Assembly (NCBI RefSeq): GCF_018494065.1
Contig: NZ_JABBFR010000006.1
Location: forward strand, 62,001 to 126,000
Length of the DNA stretch: 64,000 bases
Source of the DNA: Rosenbergiella gaditana
GTDB taxonomy: Bacteria; Pseudomonadota; Gammaproteobacteria; Enterobacterales; Enterobacteriaceae
Direction: 5' to 3'
Position 1 is the stretch's first letter. Each line of letters begins with the position of its first letter. This document shows, one piece after another, positions 49,111-59,077 of this stretch. Under the pieces are notes generated by a model. The model did no database searches. It saw nothing but the letters and a program-made list of their open reading frames with translations, and was not told where the DNA came from. Both the position numbers and the translations under genes were made by a program.

Positions 49111-49716
49111 ATGGCGATCCAAAGTACTTTTATGGCGTGGATAACACGCATGCCACTGATTAAACGTTGGGCCTTGATGCACTGTGTGCAGAAAGAAAAT
49201 GTGGCAGAGCATAGTCATCAAGTCGCCGTCATTGCACATTTACTCACCGTTATTGGTAATAAACGTTACGGGAACACGCTAAATCCGGACCGTGCAGCGG
49301 TAGTCGCCCTGTATCACGAAGTCTCCGAAACTAAACTGCAAGATATCAACTCCCATACTAAATACCACAATCCAGAATTAACGCAGGCATTTAAACATCT
49401 TGAAAAAATTGCCGAACAAGAGTGCTTAACCACACTGCCTGATGATCTGCGTGAGACGTATTCCAGACTGATCATTCAAGATAATGTCGACAGTGAATAT
49501 AAAAAAATCGTTAAAGCTGCGGATATTTTAGCGGCGTATATTAAGGCATTAAATGAATTACGATTTAACAATGACGAATTTATCCACGTAAAAGAGGGGC
49601 TTGAGGAGAGACTAAACCAGCTTCGCGCTACCATGCCAGAAGTTAACGACTTTATGGAAATATTCGCAGCGAGCTGCACAACTACCTTCGATCGTATTTC
49701 AGAAAACTATCAATAG
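49111..49716 (+). CDS. yfbR: 5'-deoxynucleotidase YfbR, divergent
   Basis: 201 residues, against 199 in E. coli. YfbR dephosphorylates dNMPs and is an HD-domain metal phosphohydrolase. The first metal histidine is in AEHSHQVAVIAHLL, the catalytic glutamate in SET, and the distal aspartate in KAADILAAYI. The central HD motif is HE here (LYHEVSETK in place of YHDASEV), so the metal-binding aspartate is replaced by glutamate. The C-terminal third is also poorly conserved. It follows alaA as in E. coli. Activity may be altered. Confidence 0.88.
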   Translation: MAIQSTFMAWITRMPLIKRWALMHCVQKENVAEHSHQVAVIAHLLTVIGNKRYGNTLNPDRAAVVALYHEVSETKLQDINSHTKYHNPELTQAFKHLEKIAEQECLTTLPDDLRETYSRLIIQDNVDSEYKKIVKAADILAAYIKALNELRFNNDEFIHVKEGLEERLNQLRATMPEVNDFMEIFAASCTTTFDRISENYQ

Positions 49717-49720
49717 CGAT

Positions 49721-49751
49721 GAGGAGACATCGGGGATCCCGATGTCTCCTC
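49721..49751. terminator. Bidirectional hairpin between yfbR and hxpA
   Basis: GAGGAGACATCGGG and CCCGATGTCTCCTC form a perfect 14-base stem with a three-base loop between convergent genes. Confidence 0.8.
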
Positions 49752-49759
49752 CATTATTT

Positions 49760-50398
49760 CTATAACGTAAACCCTTTCGCCATTAGCTTTATGGATAATT
49801 CGGTCAAACTCTCAAGTCGAAGCATCGCAGCAAGATGTGCTGAATCGTTCGGCGCATTCACCGCAACAACGGCACATTTGGCTGCCAAGCCTGCTTCGAT
49901 TCCTGCCGCAGCATCTTCCACCACCACACAATGTTCCGGTGCTAAATGAAGACGTTTAGCCCCTAATAAATAAGGATCCGGATGAGGCTTACCTTTAGCG
50001 ACCTGCTCAGCAGTAATAAAGACCTCAGGACGAGGTAAGTCCAACACTTGATAACGCGCAGTCGCTACCGGTAGACTGCCAGAGGTGACAATTGCCCACG
50101 GTATTTGGTGGTCAGTCAGATAGGTCAGTAATGATTTCGCTCCGGGTAACGCCACAATTCCCTCTAAAGTTGTCGACTCAAGCTGCTCAAGCCACAGAAA
50201 CTCTTGACGCAAAGTGGCCTCATCTGCTTGAGGTAAAAAGTGACGCAATGAGGTCATCGCTTGCTTACCATGAATGAATGCAAGGATATCTGACGTAGGG
50301 ATACCCTGCCGTTCACCCCACTTCGACCAAGCTGTCTCCACCACCGCTAACGAATCAACCAACGTGCCGTCTAAGTCAAAGAGAAATCCTTGATACAT
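49760..50398 (-). CDS. hxpA: Hexitol/sugar phosphatase HxpA (YfbT)
   Basis: 212 residues, a HAD-family phosphatase. Motif I is FLFDLDGTLVDS, motif II is IVTSGS, the lysine is in KGKPHPDPYLLG, and motif IV is VVVEDAAAGIEAG. E. coli YfbT acts on sugar and sugar-alcohol phosphates. It probably forms a unit with yfbV, 17 bases away. Confidence 0.93.
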   Translation of the reverse strand: MYQGFLFDLDGTLVDSLAVVETAWSKWGERQGIPTSDILAFIHGKQAMTSLRHFLPQADEATLRQEFLWLEQLESTTLEGIVALPGAKSLLTYLTDHQIPWAIVTSGSLPVATARYQVLDLPRPEVFITAEQVAKGKPHPDPYLLGAKRLHLAPEHCVVVEDAAAGIEAGLAAKCAVVAVNAPNDSAHLAAMLRLESLTELSIKLMAKGFTL

Positions 50399-50415
50399 AA
50401 TTGCTTACCTTATTA

Positions 50416-50865
50416 CTACAGTTCATCCAAAAAGGCTTTATCTAACTGCTTGAAAGCCCTCATTAATAATTCTGCAAGGTGTTGGTAGGTCACTTCCCTC
50501 TGGGGAAGGTTTACTACATGCCCCGAAGTTTGTAGCTTTTCACGAATAGTATGAAACCATTCTAACGTACCGCCAGGTAAGGGTTTACTCGCCCGTTTAC
50601 CTAACCACCATAGACCTTGGATTGGCAAACTACAGGCAAAAATGGCAGTCGCAATCGCGGGTCCGATTTGCGCATGAAACGCCAGCTGCCAGCACAGAAT
50701 GAATACCGCAATCGGCGGCATAAAGCGAATACCAAATTGTGTCGCTCGACAAACCCTATTTTCAGGAAAAATGGCAGAGAGGCTCTTTTGTAATGGCCAA
50801 CTTTTCATATATTTTTTCCCAAGACGCAGCGTAGTAAAGACCCCGGGTCGATGCGTATCGTTCAT
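50416..50865 (-). CDS. yfbV: Membrane protein YfbV (UPF0208)
   Basis: 149 residues with two membrane segments near residues 47-65 and 68-88. The N-terminus (FTTLRLGKKYMKSWPLQKSL) and PENRVCRATQFGIRFMPPIAV match the family. E. coli YfbV helps keep the Ter macrodomain insulated. It is divergent from ackA, as in E. coli. Confidence 0.94.
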   Translation of the reverse strand: MNDTHRPGVFTTLRLGKKYMKSWPLQKSLSAIFPENRVCRATQFGIRFMPPIAVFILCWQLAFHAQIGPAIATAIFACSLPIQGLWWLGKRASKPLPGGTLEWFHTIREKLQTSGHVVNLPQREVTYQHLAELLMRAFKQLDKAFLDEL

Positions 50866-51164
50866 TGTTTTTGCCTCAAAAGCCGAAGGATTTAAAAAGT
50901 TTTAAATCCCGATTAATTGGGAGTACCATTCGCACCACACTCTCTGCGTGCATGAATGGGTCTAGGATAACACCCCCATCATCAATCGATGAGAAAGATG
51001 ACACAAACTTACACTGATTATTCTGAACAATCCTATAAATCACAGTGGCATTGCCTCAGAACATAGTTATCGCTATTGACCAGTGTATATTAGCATTAAC
51101 GATGGCAATACCGATTCAGAGGGAATTTGGTGGTTGCTCACACATTAAATTTACAGGTGCGTTT
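50866..51164. other. yfbV-ackA intergenic region
   Basis: 299 bases holding the divergent promoters. An open frame extends 40 codons upstream of ackA but its translation is not like any AckA, so it is taken as leader. No clear operator was found. Confidence 0.5.
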
Positions 51165-52367
51165 ATGTCGAATAACTTAGTTCTGGTTCTTAATTGTGGC
51201 AGTTCCTCTCTAAAATTCGCAATTCTTGATCCCGCCACGGGCGCTGAATACCTTTCCGGCTTAGCAGAATGTTTTTCGCTGCCGGAATCCCGTATAAAAT
51301 GGAAATATTCTGGCGTTAAGCAAGAGTCTGCATTAGGTGCTGGAACGGCCCACAGTGAGGCATTAGCTTTTATTGTTAATCGTATTTTGGCCGACGCCCC
51401 TGAACTGTCTGAAAAAATTACCGCTATTGGCCACCGAATTGTCCATGGAGGCGAGCATCTTACCCAGTCTGCCGTCATAACCGATGAGACGATTAAAGCA
51501 ATAGAACACGCTATCTGCTTTGCCCCTTTACACAATCCCGCACACCTTATTGGCATACGAGAAGCTTTCAAAAATTTCCCCCACTTAACCACTAAAAATG
51601 TCGCTGTTTTTGACACCGCCTTCCATCAAACCATGCCTGAGGAATCGTATCTCTATGCGTTGCCTTACGAGCTTTATGAGCGACATGGTATTCGCCGCTA
51701 CGGTGCACATGGCACAAGCCATTTTTATGTATCACGACAAGCCGCTAAATTACTCGAAAAATCGGTCGATGACCTCAATGTCATTACTTGCCATCTCGGT
51801 AATGGGGGGTCGGTCGCCGCCATCCGCCACGGACAATGTGTCGATACCTCAATGGGGCTAACGCCTTTGGAAGGATTGGTGATGGGCACACGCAGTGGCG
51901 ATATCGATCCCGCCATTATCTTTTATCTGCACGATAATTTAGGAATGAAGGTCGCGGAGATCAACCAGTTGTTGACCAAAGAGTCGGGGTTACTGGGGCT
52001 TACTGGCGTGACAAGCGATTGCCGATATGTCGAAGACAATTTTGCTGATAAACCCGAAGCGAAGCGCGCTTTAGATGTTTTCTGTCACCGTTTAGCCAAA
52101 TATATTGGTGCTTACACCTCGCTTATGGACGGCAGGCTTGATGCGGTGATCTTTACCGGCGGAATTGGTGAAAACTCAGCAAAAATTCGTGAACAAACCG
52201 TGCAAAAACTAGCATTATTAAATTTAGCCATTGACGAGACGAAAAACTTAGCAGCGCGTTTTGGTGAGTCAGGCGCAATTCATCGTGATGGAAGCTGCCC
52301 AATCTTTGTTATTCCAACGAATGAAGAGTGGGTCATTGCGCAAGACGCTGCAACACTGACTGCTTAA
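51165..52367 (+). CDS. ackA: Acetate kinase AckA
   Basis: 400 residues from the ATG at 51165, the E. coli length. It interconverts acetyl phosphate and acetate with [63 protein letters not shown] and [10 protein letters not shown] are the ASKHA-fold signatures. The pta gene follows 41 bases after the stop. Confidence 0.98.
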   Translation: MSNNLVLVLNCGSSSLKFAILDPATGAEYLSGLAECFSLPESRIKWKYSGVKQESALGAGTAHSEALAFIVNRILADAPELSEKITAIGHRIVHGGEHLTQSAVITDETIKAIEHAICFAPLHNPAHLIGIREAFKNFPHLTTKNVAVFDTAFHQTMPEESYLYALPYELYERHGIRRYGAHGTSHFYVSRQAAKLLEKSVDDLNVITCHLGNGGSVAAIRHGQCVDTSMGLTPLEGLVMGTRSGDIDPAIIFYLHDNLGMKVAEINQLLTKESGLLGLTGVTSDCRYVEDNFADKPEAKRALDVFCHRLAKYIGAYTSLMDGRLDAVIFTGGIGENSAKIREQTVQKLALLNLAIDETKNLAARFGESGAIHRDGSCPIFVIPTNEEWVIAQDAATLTA

Positions 52368-52408
52368 GAGATTTACTATCTGTTTCAAAAATTGTAGAGG
52401 GGGTTAAT

Positions 52409-54553
52409 TTGTCTCGTACTATTATGCTGGTGCCACTGAGCACAAGTGTGGGTCTCACCAGCGTTAGCTTAGGGGTTATTCGTGCGATGGAACGTAAAGG
52501 CATGCGTATTAGCATGTTTAAGCCGATCGCCCAAGCGCGTGATGCCGAACAACCACAAGACCATACAACGGAAATCATCAAAGCCACATCCTCTATTCCT
52601 GCCGTGGCTCCCTTAGCACTGAGCTATGTTGAGAACTTACTCAGCAATAATCAGCAAGATATCTTAATGGAAGAGATTATTGCGCATTTCCATGACAACA
52701 CGACAAATGCTGAAGTTGTGTTAGTGGAAGGATTGGTGCCGACGCGTAAAAATCAATTTGCGCAAACCCTAAATTATGAAATCGCCAAAACGCTTAATGC
52801 TGAAATTATTTTTGTCGTTTCTCCCGGCACGGACACACCAACCCAGCTGAAAGAAAGAATTGAGCTTCAGCTCAATAGCTTCGGTGGTCGTAAAAACAAA
52901 AATATTGCTGGTGTGATCATCAACAAAATTAATGCGCCTACCGATGAAGAAGGACGTACGCGGCCGGACTTGTCAGAAATGTTCGACGATACCAATGAAG
53001 CAACGGTCGCAAACATTACACTCGAACAGCTCAGTCAAGCATCCCCTCTACCGATTCTTGGCTGTGTTCCTTGGAATTTCGATCTCATTGCTACCCGTGC
53101 AATTGATATGTGCCGACATCTCAAGGCTGATATTATCAATGAAGGCGATATTGCTTCGCGCCGGATTCAATCGGTCACCTTCTGCGCACGCAGCTTACCG
53201 AATATGCTCAAATTATTCCGTCCAGGCTCGTTACTTGTGACTTCGGCTGACCGACCTGATGTGTTGGTTGCTGCCTGTTTAGCCGCGATGAACGGTGTGG
53301 AACTTGGCGCGATCTTACTGACTGGCGGTTATCAAATTGATCCTGCGGTTCAGGATCTCTGTTCTCGAGCATTTCAAACCGGATTACCCGTTTTCTTAGT
53401 GGAGACTAACACCTGGCAAACGTCACTAAACCTACAAAGTTTTAACTTAGAAATTCCGGTCGATGACACCCAGCGTATTGAAAAAGTACAGGAGTTTATA
53501 GCAAGTTATATCGATAAGCCGTGGATTGACTCGTTGGGGTCCATCGCGGAACGTAGCCGTCTACTCTCCCCACCGGCGTTCCGCTATCAATTGACCGAAT
53601 TAGCACGCCAAGCAGGCAAACGTATCGTGTTACCTGAAGGTGATGAGCCAAGAACATTACGCGCTGCTGCAATATGTGCGGAACGTAAAATTGCACAATG
53701 CGTCTTACTCGGTGATCCGGCAGAAATCCAACGTATTGCCTCGGTACAAGGTATTGTGTTAGGTGAAGGTGTTAGCATTATCGATCCACATGCTGTCAGA
53801 GAACACTACGTCTCACGACTGGTCGAGTTACGAAAAAACAAAGGTATGACGGAAGTCGTTGCTCGTGAGCAACTGGAAGATAATGTCGTACTCGGAACCT
53901 TAATGCTGGAAAAAGGTGAAGTCGATGGATTGGTATCCGGTGCGGTACATACCACTGCGAATACTATTCGTCCCCCCTTACAACTGATTAAGACCGCGCC
54001 TAACAGTAGCATTGTCTCATCCGTCTTCTTCATGCTATTGCCTGAACAAGTGCTGGTGTATGGCGACTGTGCGATCAATCCAGATCCTAATGCTGAACAG
54101 CTGGCTGAAATTGCTATCCAATCAGCAGATTCCGCTGCGGCCTTTGGCATTGAACCTCGGGTTGCAATGATCTCCTATTCCACCGGTAATTCAGGCAGCG
54201 GCAGTGACGTCGATAAAGTACGCGAAGCCACACGTCTTGCTCAAGAGAAACGTCCTGACCTGATTATTGATGGGCCTTTGCAATATGATGCCGCTATTAT
54301 GGAAGATGTTGCGAAATCAAAAGCACCGAATTCTCGAGTGGCAGGTCGTGCGACAGTGTTTATCTTCCCTGACCTCAACACGGGAAACACTACCTACAAA
54401 GCGGTGCAACGTTCTGCGGAATTAATTTCAATCGGACCGATGCTACAGGGTATGCGTAAACCCGTGAATGATTTATCACGCGGCGCATTAGTAGACGATA
54501 TTGTGTACACCATTGCACTAACGGCTATCCAGTCACAGCAAGCGGAGAGCTGA
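52409..54553 (+). CDS. pta: Phosphate acetyltransferase Pta
   Basis: 714 residues from the TTG at 52409, exactly the E. coli length; AGAGGGGG lies about six bases before it. It interconverts acetyl-CoA and acetyl phosphate. The N-terminal P-loop-like/DRTGG regulatory domain (residues 1-390) precedes the catalytic domain ([50 protein letters not shown]). It is translated from a non-ATG codon, as in E. coli, where GTG is used. It forms an operon with ackA. Confidence 0.97.
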   Translation: MSRTIMLVPLSTSVGLTSVSLGVIRAMERKGMRISMFKPIAQARDAEQPQDHTTEIIKATSSIPAVAPLALSYVENLLSNNQQDILMEEIIAHFHDNTTNAEVVLVEGLVPTRKNQFAQTLNYEIAKTLNAEIIFVVSPGTDTPTQLKERIELQLNSFGGRKNKNIAGVIINKINAPTDEEGRTRPDLSEMFDDTNEATVANITLEQLSQASPLPILGCVPWNFDLIATRAIDMCRHLKADIINEGDIASRRIQSVTFCARSLPNMLKLFRPGSLLVTSADRPDVLVAACLAAMNGVELGAILLTGGYQIDPAVQDLCSRAFQTGLPVFLVETNTWQTSLNLQSFNLEIPVDDTQRIEKVQEFIASYIDKPWIDSLGSIAERSRLLSPPAFRYQLTELARQAGKRIVLPEGDEPRTLRAAAICAERKIAQCVLLGDPAEIQRIASVQGIVLGEGVSIIDPHAVREHYVSRLVELRKNKGMTEVVAREQLEDNVVLGTLMLEKGEVDGLVSGAVHTTANTIRPPLQLIKTAPNSSIVSSVFFMLLPEQVLVYGDCAINPDPNAEQLAEIAIQSADSAAAFGIEPRVAMISYSTGNSGSGSDVDKVREATRLAQEKRPDLIIDGPLQYDAAIMEDVAKSKAPNSRVAGRATVFIFPDLNTGNTTYKAVQRSAELISIGPMLQGMRKPVNDLSRGALVDDIVYTIALTAIQSQQAES

Positions 54554-54564
54554 ATCTTACTCAT

Positions 54565-54605
54565 CAGCCACCTGTCACCTTTGGCGACAGGTGGCTGTTA
54601 ATTTT
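54565..54605. terminator. Terminator between pta and yfcD
   Basis: CAGCCACCTGTC and GACAGGTGGCTG form a 12-base perfect stem followed by TTAATTTT. It serves convergent pta and yfcD. Confidence 0.85.
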
Positions 54606-54612
54606 CAGCGAA

Positions 54613-55134
54613 TTAACGGCCTTCGTTATTACGGGTCAACCATAACGCTAAAGCTTTCAGCGAGTCGTCTGTAAATTCATCGCAACGTGCCGTGATCTCT
54701 TCTGCCGTCATCCAGAAAACCTCAGTCACTTCGCCATCTTGTAAGGCAAACGGGCCATGGCAGACACAACTAAAGAGGCTGCCCCAGACGCGACACCCTT
54801 CGTCTTCAAAATAAAACTTGCCATGTTCGGCCAAGGGAACATCGGCTATACCTAGCTCTTCTTCAGCTTCACGGCGCGCGGAGGCTAATAGCTCTTCACC
54901 TGATTGTACGACACCTCCGGCTGTCGCATCGAGTTTCCCGGGCGCAAAGTCTTTGTCCTCTGCACGACGTTGGACCAAAATACGTCCAGTACCCTCTGTC
55001 ACAACGATATAGGTTGCGCGATGACGCAGTGATTCAGCTCGCATTTGTTGGCGAGCAGCGGTCGCAATCACTTCGTCATTCTCATCAACAATATCAACCC
55101 ATTCAATCTGACCTACAGGCATTTGTTCAACCAT
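54613..55134 (-). CDS. yfcD: Nudix hydrolase YfcD
   Basis: 173 residues, against about 180 in E. coli. The Nudix box is [20 protein letters not shown] with the trailing LGI. The family resembles isopentenyl-diphosphate isomerase-type Nudix proteins; the substrate is not established. It is convergent to pta. Confidence 0.93.
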   Translation of the reverse strand: MVEQMPVGQIEWVDIVDENDEVIATAARQQMRAESLRHRATYIVVTEGTGRILVQRRAEDKDFAPGKLDATAGGVVQSGEELLASARREAEEELGIADVPLAEHGKFYFEDEGCRVWGSLFSCVCHGPFALQDGEVTEVFWMTAEEITARCDEFTDDSLKALALWLTRNNEGR

Positions 55135-55251
55135 GGTTAACCCTTTTCAACGCGAGTAGTCACTCGGCGTTACATGCTATTATTTACCCTAAGAGTAATG
55201 AGTAAAATTTAATTTCGCAATCTCTAGGATTGTGAAGAAATGCTTTTCATT

Positions 55252-56028
55252 TCATTTTAGGTTACTGCGGAGAAATTGTTGCAGACGTAACGAATTAGGA
55301 CGGATGAAAATTTCCTCTGGTGGGCCCTGTTCTTCAATCTTCCCTTGATGGAGAAAAATAACCTGTGAAGAGACTTCTTTTGCAAATGCCATTTCATGCG
55401 TCACAATTATCATGGTTTTCCCCTCTTTGGCCAGCTGCTGCATAATCCGTAATACTTCGCCCACTAGCTCAGGATCCAGGGCAGACGTCGGTTCATCGAA
55501 TAAAATAATCTCTGGTTCCATCGCTAATGCCCGCGCGATTGCTACCCGCTGTTGCTGACCGCCGGAAAGGTGAACTGGGTACTTTTTCCAATTTACTGGA
55601 CCAATACCCACTTTACGTAAGTGATATTCCGCCTTCTCTTTAGCTTGCGCTTTCGTCATCCCTAATACTCTACAAGGTGCCTCCATCACATTCTGTAATA
55701 CCGTCATATGGCTCCACAGATTAAAATGTTGAAACACCATACACAGTTTGCTGCGAAGTAATTTCAGTTGTTGCTTATCTGTTACCTGTAACTGCTGTGT
55801 TCGATCCCGGGTGACAGGGATCTGTTGTTGATTCAACCATATTTCCCCCGCATTAGGGTGTTCAAGGAAGTTTAAACAACGCAACAATGTACTTTTCCCG
55901 GAACCCGATGCGCCGATAATGGCAATCACATCGCCTTCATGCGCGGTGAGACTGATACCCGCTAAGACCTCATGCTGGCCATATGATTTGTGGAGCTGCT
56001 CAATTCTGAATTTTTCTGTAGACGACAT
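55252..56028 (-). CDS. hisP: Histidine ABC transporter ATPase HisP
   Basis: 258 residues from the ATG at 56028; upstream frame is not family-like. Walker A is GASGSGKST, the signature is [15 protein letters not shown], Walker B is [17 protein letters not shown] and the switch histidine is in IVTHEMAFA. It powers uptake of L-histidine (and Lys/Arg/Orn) with HisQM. It lies 10 bases after hisM. Confidence 0.95.
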   Translation of the reverse strand: MSSTEKFRIEQLHKSYGQHEVLAGISLTAHEGDVIAIIGASGSGKSTLLRCLNFLEHPNAGEIWLNQQQIPVTRDRTQQLQVTDKQQLKLLRSKLCMVFQHFNLWSHMTVLQNVMEAPCRVLGMTKAQAKEKAEYHLRKVGIGPVNWKKYPVHLSGGQQQRVAIARALAMEPEIILFDEPTSALDPELVGEVLRIMQQLAKEGKTMIIVTHEMAFAKEVSSQVIFLHQGKIEEQGPPEEIFIRPNSLRLQQFLRSNLK

Positions 56029-56038
56029 ACGCAAACCC

Positions 56039-56746
56039 TTAGCGTGAACTGATATGAGGTAACCAACGCTTTTCAATCTGACGAAACGCCATAATCAAAA
56101 TGCAGGAGATAAAAAGATAAAGTAAGCCGGCTATTCCAAATGCAGTGAAAGGCTGGTAGGTATCAGCGTTTATATCTCGGGCCACTTTCAAAATATCGGG
56201 AACTGTCGCAGTAAACGCCAAGGAGGTAGAGTGTAATAATAAAATCACTTCGTTACTGTATGCCGGCAGTGCGGTACGTAGCGCTGAGGGTAGAATAATT
56301 GAACGCCATAGTGTTAGCCCACGAAAACCAAAAGCCTGTGCCGCTTCGATCTCCCCAGCTGGCACTGCGCGTATCGCACCCGCGAAGATTTCCGTGGTAT
56401 AGGCTGCCGTATTAAGGGTCAAGGCTAAAAGTGTGCAATGTAATCCGCTGCGAAAAAACTCCTGCAGCAACTGATGGTCTTTGACCACCTGTAAGGTGTA
56501 CAGCCCGGTATAAATAATCAAAAGTTGAACATAGAGAGGCGTACCTCGTAATACAAAAGTAAAGAGGGCAATCGGTGACGAGAACCACCTACGGGGTGAA
56601 ACACGCCCAATAGATAAAAATAATGCAAGGATACCGCCCACCACCATAGAAAATACTAACAACCATAAGGTCATGGCTAAGCCACTGAGTTGATAGCCAT
56701 TGCTCCAGAGTAGAGATTGCCAATATTGTTGCAGTATCTCATTCAT
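56039..56746 (-). CDS. hisM: Histidine ABC transporter permease HisM
   Basis: 235 residues, with about five membrane segments. The cytoplasmic EAA loop is [20 protein letters not shown]. Its start overlaps the hisQ stop by four bases (ATGA). Confidence 0.95.
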   Translation of the reverse strand: MNEILQQYWQSLLWSNGYQLSGLAMTLWLLVFSMVVGGILALFLSIGRVSPRRWFSSPIALFTFVLRGTPLYVQLLIIYTGLYTLQVVKDHQLLQEFFRSGLHCTLLALTLNTAAYTTEIFAGAIRAVPAGEIEAAQAFGFRGLTLWRSIILPSALRTALPAYSNEVILLLHSTSLAFTATVPDILKVARDINADTYQPFTAFGIAGLLYLFISCILIMAFRQIEKRWLPHISSR

Positions 56747-57429
56747 AACGTGACCTTCTTCACACCAACAGTGTAGGTCCGCGTCAGCCCAGATAAGATA
56801 AGTTGCGAAACTAAAGTGAACAGGAGATAAACCGCCCCCGCTACCAGCGCGAAGAAAAGCGGTTGCCAAGTACTTTTACCGGCTAATTGCGTGGCTTTAA
56901 CCAACTCCTCCAATCCCAGTATCGATACAAGTGCCGTGGCTTTTAAGATCACTTGCCAGTTATTACCGATGGCAGGTAAAGCAAAGCGCATCATCAGTGG
57001 GAAATTGATGCGTACAAAACATTGCCAAGCTGTCATACCATAAGCGATAGCCGCCTCACGTTGACCAATAGGCACCGCTAAAGCGGCGCCCCGAAAAGTT
57101 TCCGTGAAATAAGCACCATAAATAAACCCTAATGTGATGATACCGGCAGGAAGCGGAGCGATATCAATATGGGCGATATTCAGACCATGAGTCAGTTGAT
57201 TAAGCGCTATCTGTAAACCATAAAATATTAATAACATTAAAACTAAATCAGGGATCCCACGTATAACTGTGGTATAAGCGGTTCCGATGGCACGTAACCA
57301 AACATAACGGGACAACCTTGCGGCAGCTCCGCCCAAGCCAATAATAATCGCCAAGACCAGTGCACTCAGCGCAAGTTGTAACGTCATCCACGTGCCTTGC
57401 AGAATAACTTGCCCATAACCTTCTAGCAT
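56743..57429 (-). CDS. hisQ: Histidine ABC transporter permease HisQ
   Basis: 228 residues, the E. coli length. It begins MLEGYGQVILQGTWMTLQLA and has the EAA loop GQREAAIAYGMTAWQCFVRI. With HisM it forms the membrane channel. Confidence 0.95.
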   Translation of the reverse strand: MLEGYGQVILQGTWMTLQLALSALVLAIIIGLGGAAARLSRYVWLRAIGTAYTTVIRGIPDLVLMLLIFYGLQIALNQLTHGLNIAHIDIAPLPAGIITLGFIYGAYFTETFRGAALAVPIGQREAAIAYGMTAWQCFVRINFPLMMRFALPAIGNNWQVILKATALVSILGLEELVKATQLAGKSTWQPLFFALVAGAVYLLFTLVSQLILSGLTRTYTVGVKKVTL

Positions 57430-57455
57430 TTACGACCTCTCTTAACTCGCTAATA

Positions 57456-57482
57456 CAGAGCGTCAGCCTAAGCTACGCTCTG
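57456..57482 (-). other. Hairpin between hisJ and hisQ
   Basis: CAGAGCGT and ACGCTCTG pair with an inner AGC/GCT. In Salmonella and E. coli REP elements sit in this gap and raise hisJ transcript over hisQMP. This hairpin could do the same job without REP sequence. Confidence 0.6.
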
Positions 57483-57495
57483 AGACTGTTGCGTC

Positions 57496-58278
57496 TTATT
57501 CGTCGTAAATATTAAAATCGAAGTACTTTTTCGCCAGTTTGTCGTAGGTCCCGTCTTTATGCATCGCCGCGATAGCTTTATTAATCGCTTGGGTTAGTTC
57601 TGTATCACCTTTGCGCAGCCCAATTCCCGTCCCGACTCCGAAAATTGCCTTATCTTTTACCGCTGGACCCGCAAAGCTGTAGCCTTTTCCACCCGCCGAT
57701 TTCAAGAAGCCTTCGCTAGCTTGGACTTCATCTTGGAAAGCCGCATCTAAACGTCCTGAGGCTAAATCTTGGTAGACCTGATCCTGAGCTTGATAAGGCA
57801 CGATGGTAACACCTGCCACACGCCAGTATTTATTAGCATAGGTTTCTTGAGTCGTCCCCTGCTCAACACCGATTGTTTTACCTTTCAACGACGCTGCGGT
57901 CGGTTGTAAAGGAGAACCTTTCACAACCACTAAACGTGCATTGGCGGCGTACAATTTATCCGAAAAATCAATTTGTTGAAGGCGCTTTTCCGTAATCGAT
58001 AGCGCTGAGATGATCGCATCAATTTTTTCAGCTTTTAGAGAAGGGATTAATCCATCAAAATCACCCGGTACAAATTCACATTGCGTCGCAATTCTTTTAC
58101 AGATTTCGTTTACTAAATCAATGTCGAAACCGACGAGTTTACCATCAGGAGTTTTCGATTCGAAAGGGGGATAGCTGGGATCTGTGCCGAAACGAAGATG
58201 CGTCGGCAGCGCAGAGAAGGCATGGCTAGAAAGTGTCAATCCTAGGAACAACGAGGCAAATACCGTCAACTTTTTCAT
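57496..58278 (-). CDS. hisJ: Histidine-binding periplasmic protein HisJ
   Basis: 260 residues, the E. coli length. A Sec signal peptide ([20 protein letters not shown]) precedes [20 protein letters not shown], the usual amino-acid-binding start. [16 protein letters not shown] and [14 protein letters not shown] are LAO/HisJ blocks. E. coli carries argT next to hisJ; only one binding protein is present here, so it may serve all basic amino acids. HisJ versus ArgT cannot be fully separated by eye. Confidence 0.92.
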   Translation of the reverse strand: MKKLTVFASLFLGLTLSSHAFSALPTHLRFGTDPSYPPFESKTPDGKLVGFDIDLVNEICKRIATQCEFVPGDFDGLIPSLKAEKIDAIISALSITEKRLQQIDFSDKLYAANARLVVVKGSPLQPTAASLKGKTIGVEQGTTQETYANKYWRVAGVTIVPYQAQDQVYQDLASGRLDAAFQDEVQASEGFLKSAGGKGYSFAGPAVKDKAIFGVGTGIGLRKGDTELTQAINKAIAAMHKDGTYDKLAKKYFDFNIYDE

Positions 58279-58403
58279 GTCTACCACCAGTGAGAGAAGA
58301 TTCCCACTGGAAATGCACAAAACATGCCAAGGCGTAGCAGTGTTTTCTAGGGGTTCGCGCGTAAATCAGCACTGATTCGGTGCAGCTAAACCCATGCGCA
58401 CTA

Positions 58404-58976
58404 TTAATGACCTTTCCAGCGGGTAAACAAGTCTTCATCTAACTGGATATCGAACTGATCGATAATACGGTTGACGGTCTGATCGACGATATCGGTAATA
58501 GAAGTCGGACGGTGATAAAAAGCCGGAACGGGCGGCATAATAATGGCACCCAGCTCAGCAGCAGTGGTCATCATCCGTAGGTGACCGAGGTGTAAGGGGG
58601 TTTCGCGTACGCCTAAAACCAGCTTGCGTCCCTCTTTCAACACAACGTCTGCCGCACGAGTGAGTAACGTATCACTGTAACTATGAACAATAGCGGATAG
58701 GGTTTTAATCGAACAAGGAAGAATGACCATACCTAGCGTTTTGAAGGAGCCGGAAGAGATTGATGCACCAATATCACGCACATCATAGACTTCATCTGCC
58801 AACGCTTGCACCTCTCGCCAGCTATAATCTGTCTCTAAAGAGAGTGTTTGACGCGCTGCCATACTCGCTACCAGGTGCGTTTCAACCTCAGGTACCGTTT
58901 TTAATACCTCAAGCAGTCGCACACCATACAGTGCACCACTTGCCCCAGAGAGGCCGACAATCAATCTTTTGGTCAT
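58404..58976 (-). CDS. ubiX: Flavin prenyltransferase UbiX
   Basis: 190 residues from the ATG at 58976, the E. coli length. It makes prenylated FMN for UbiD decarboxylase in ubiquinone synthesis. LIVGLSGASGALYGVRLLE, ASISSGSFKTLGMVILPCS and RETPLHLGHLRMM are the flavin-binding blocks. It lies between hisJ and purF as in E. coli. Confidence 0.95.
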   Translation of the reverse strand: MTKRLIVGLSGASGALYGVRLLEVLKTVPEVETHLVASMAARQTLSLETDYSWREVQALADEVYDVRDIGASISSGSFKTLGMVILPCSIKTLSAIVHSYSDTLLTRAADVVLKEGRKLVLGVRETPLHLGHLRMMTTAAELGAIIMPPVPAFYHRPTSITDIVDQTVNRIIDQFDIQLDEDLFTRWKGH

Positions 58977-59037
58977 AATGACTATTTTCCCAAACACTGA
59001 GCGCTGATTTGCGAAGGCTGAGTATAGCAGAAAGCAG

Positions 59038-59060
59038 AACAGGGCGAAATTCGCCCTGTT
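59038..59060 (-). terminator. Hairpin after purF
   Basis: AACAGGGCGAA and TTCGCCCTGTT are a perfect dyad between purF and ubiX, with a poor T run on the minus strand. Confidence 0.6.
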
Positions 59061-59077
59061 GTCGAGATGATCAGACC

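Noticed and set aside
51116-51616. Frame antisense to ackA, 166 codons
   Set aside because: Opposite strand of a highly conserved gene, with the composition of a shadow frame and no promoter or family match.
53806-54150. Frame antisense to pta, 114 codons
   Set aside because: Serine-rich shadow of the catalytic domain; no independent support.
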